A stretch of DNA of 64,000 bases from Nostoc favosum CHAB5714. Its GTDB lineage: Bacteria > Cyanobacteriota > Cyanobacteriia > Cyanobacteriales > Nostocaceae. Positions 62,359 to 64,000 of the stretch are shown piece by piece. A model generated the notes under the pieces. The model saw only the letters and a list, made by a program, of their open reading frames with translations, was not told where the DNA came from and did not search any database. Position numbers and translations under genes: made by a program. The number at the start of each line of letters is the position of its first letter. The stretch's first letter is position 1. The stretch spans positions 55,848-119,847 of the forward strand of contig NZ_JAIVFQ010000016.1 of assembly GCF_020829495.1 (NCBI RefSeq). The letters run 5' to 3'.

Positions 62359-63447
62359 TTGCTGAATACCATTACAGACCAAGTTTCAGTATCAGATACA
62401 CAAACAAGATCGCCAAGGTTGTGGATACCTGAACGGGTACTGTTTACACCTGCTGCCCTAGATGAGGATTGGGGGCAGCAGATTCTTAAACGTGTGCAGT
62501 CACTCAATTTATCAATAGAAGAACTATCACAGAACCGCCTGAAGGGTCTGCGCGGTGAATCTGAGCGGGATACTTACAACATTGCCAAGCGTACCTTAGC
62601 GGTGGTTACTGCACCACCCAGTTCTTTTAAACTGAGTCCCATCCCACCTTCTGCGGATTGGCAGTTTCACATTGCCGAAGGTTGTCCGGCTCACTGTCAA
62701 TACTGCTACCTAGCTGGTAGCTTGTCTGGGCCACCTGTCATCCGCGTTTTTGCTAACTTACCGCAGATATTAGAGAACTTAGCTAACTACGAGCAACAGG
62801 GGAAAACCACAAGTTTTGAAGTTAGCTGTTACACAGATCCATTGGGTATTGAGCATTTAACTGGAAGTCTTGCTGAATGTATCCGTTACTTTGGCACTCG
62901 TAGCAATGCACATCTACGTTGGGTATCGAAGTTCGATGCTGTGGATGGATTACTCGATTTACCACACAATGGGCATACTCGCTGTCGGATGAGCGTTAAT
63001 GCAGCACCGATTTCTGGTAAGTTTGAAGGTGGCACGGCATCCGTAGTATCTAGACTTAATGCATTGCGACGGTTGGCGCTACCACAAGAGCGTGGCGGTG
63101 GCGGTTATCCAGTAGGCTTGGTTATCGCGCCAATTATGCCGATAGACGATTGGCAGATACACTATAGTCGTTTGTTTGACCAGATAAACGAGACACTGGA
63201 TTTTGACTGTAACCTTACCTTTGAGTTAATCTCGCATCGGTTCACACCTGGATCAAAAGAAGTGTTACAAACTTGGTATCCGCAATCAAAATTAGAGATG
63301 GATGAGGCAAAACGCAGTGTCAAGCGTAATAAGTTTGGTGGGACGAAGTACGTTTACGATAAGGACACAATGAAGGCGTTGCGTAGCTTTTTTGAGAGTG
63401 AGATTAGTAGGCGCTTTCCAAATGCTGAAATTCTTTATTGGACTTAG
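62359..63447 (+). CDS. SPL-family radical SAM protein
   Basis: A 362-residue protein with the radical SAM site AEGCPAHCQYCYLAGSL (CxxxCxxC), followed by TSFEVSCYTDPLGIEHLTGSL and LTFELISHRFTPGSKEVLQTWYPQSKL as in spore photoproduct lyase relatives. Start is TTG 62359 with GGAG at 62348-62351. SPL repairs UV lesions in spores; cyanobacteria form no endospores, so the substrate here is unknown. Confidence 0.88.
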   Translation: MLNTITDQVSVSDTQTRSPRLWIPERVLFTPAALDEDWGQQILKRVQSLNLSIEELSQNRLKGLRGESERDTYNIAKRTLAVVTAPPSSFKLSPIPPSADWQFHIAEGCPAHCQYCYLAGSLSGPPVIRVFANLPQILENLANYEQQGKTTSFEVSCYTDPLGIEHLTGSLAECIRYFGTRSNAHLRWVSKFDAVDGLLDLPHNGHTRCRMSVNAAPISGKFEGGTASVVSRLNALRRLALPQERGGGGYPVGLVIAPIMPIDDWQIHYSRLFDQINETLDFDCNLTFELISHRFTPGSKEVLQTWYPQSKLEMDEAKRSVKRNKFGGTKYVYDKDTMKALRSFFESEISRRFPNAEILYWT

Positions 63448-63544
63448 AAGACCACCTTGCTCAAATACAGTTTGAACTCTTCATCTGCTGAGTGCTGAGT
63501 GAAGGACAAAGTACTCATATCATTAGGACTTACGCAGAAGAGAT

Positions 63545-63602
63545 CCCCCTAAATCCCCCTTAAAAAGGGGGACTTTGAAGGGCTTTTGCCCCCCTTTTTA
63601 AG
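63545..63602. repeat. Palindromic repeat after the radical SAM gene
   Basis: CCCCCTAAATCCCCCTTAAA AAGGGGGACTTT then CCCCCCTTTTTAAGG; it may terminate the operon, about 100 bp after the stop. Confidence 0.6.
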
Positions 63603-63754
63603 GCTACCGTGTACACACAAGTCGAATTTCTTCTTAAATCCCAAAGATTACCTACTTAATCGCAGTGATGGTTAGGGTGGGGTAATACTAAAGCTAAAAC
63701 CTTAGTAAATCAGGTTTCAAGTGAGGTTTTGAGAATTTATGCAATAAATATATT

Positions 63755-63874
63755 AGACCTCTTGCAAAAGTCTCTAACACCCCACCCCCAACCCCTCCCC
63801 GCAAGCGGGGAGGGGAGACAAAGCATAGCTTTGGCGGGGTGGGGTTCAAATTGTTTGATTTATGCAAGAGGTCT
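63755..63874. repeat. MITE-like element with AGACCTCTTGCA ends and family 1 cassette
   Basis: AGACCTCTTGCAAA and TTTATGCAAGAGGTCT ends; the interior is the same C-rich/G-rich hairpin cassette as family 1. TA flanks both sides. Confidence 0.85.
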
Positions 63875-64000
63875 ATTGAATTCGGGTGGTCGTTTATTGA
63901 ATTCGGGTGGTCGTTTATTGAATTCGGGTGGTCGTTTATTGAATTCGGGTGGTCGTTTATTGAATTCGGGTGGTCGTTTATTGAATTCGGGTGGTCGTTT
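63875..64000. repeat. Tandem array of 21-bp units running off the window
   Basis: Six exact copies of a 21-bp unit starting ATTGAATTCGGGTGG and ending TCGTTT, the sixth ending at the window edge. No spacers, no ORF shared by all frames. Confidence 0.96.

Noticed and set aside
63875..64000. Possible CRISPR array
   Set aside because: Six identical adjacent 21-bp units with no spacers.
1..64000. tRNA, rRNA, prophage or plasmid replication genes
   Set aside because: None seen: no cloverleaf-like segment, no phage structural genes and no rep genes recognised. tRNAs were looked for by eye only.

Overview
The window is chromosomal DNA of a filamentous, heterocyst-forming cyanobacterium, most likely Nostoc or a close relative. 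The grounds are the many GCGATCGC (HIP1) octamers on both strands, the heptanucleotide tandem repeats typical of Nostocales, long intergenic spacers full of small palindromic mobile repeats, and the gene repertoire: multi-PAS hybrid kinases including one with a cyanobacteriochrome-type GAF domain, a fused BgtB-like amino-acid transporter, Ser/Thr kinases with TPRs, and a DUF2555-like gene beside coaBC. No rRNA, tRNA, CRISPR array or prophage was found. Genes assigned by recognition rest on visible motifs; no database search was run.

Layout. 1-1612 (-): 3'-truncated RTX calcium-binding protein, a paralogue of the complete RTX gene at 55477-58152. 2482-4373: inositol-monophosphatase-family enzyme and ketopantoate reductase. 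5087-10435: large hybrid histidine kinase and a second REC-kinase. 11621-13832: amino-acid ABC transporter. 13833-15249: gene-free tract of nested repeats. 15250-24517: cytochrome P450, FMN reductase, VWA-RTX protein, acetamidase, PD-(D/E)XK-like protein, DUF4336 protein, VapBC-type module, acetyltransferase. 24793-38464: dynamin/Era-like GTPases, a ParE-type toxin-antitoxin pair, a hybrid kinase, a rhomboid lacking its catalytic residues, two Ser/Thr kinases, and several broken kinase fragments. 38597-41720: small housekeeping genes including arfB and an S4 protein. 42479-47098: SNF2/RapA-type helicase followed by a Panacea-domain toxin-antitoxin pair. 47381-52768: DUF4350-MoxR pair, YbjN protein, LipM-like transferase, peptidase E, HD phosphohydrolase. 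53031-53407: three tandem Yfr2-like ncRNA genes downstream of purH. 58736-63447: esterase with an apparent CTG start, DUF2555 gene, coaBC, TnpB relic, RemA-like gene plus SPL-type radical SAM gene.

The most unusual content is intergenic. At least six families of short inverted-repeat elements are present. One (ends CAATAC..GTTAAG) shows exact 10-bp target duplications at five sites. Another (ends ATATCATGTCCGC) sits at TA dinucleotides, and one copy has landed exactly on a start codon. Outer arms and inner hairpin cassettes are mixed and matched between families. Four arrays of about 21-bp tandem repeats occur, three of them related in sequence. These elements shape leaders, stop codons and probably terminators of the genes around them.
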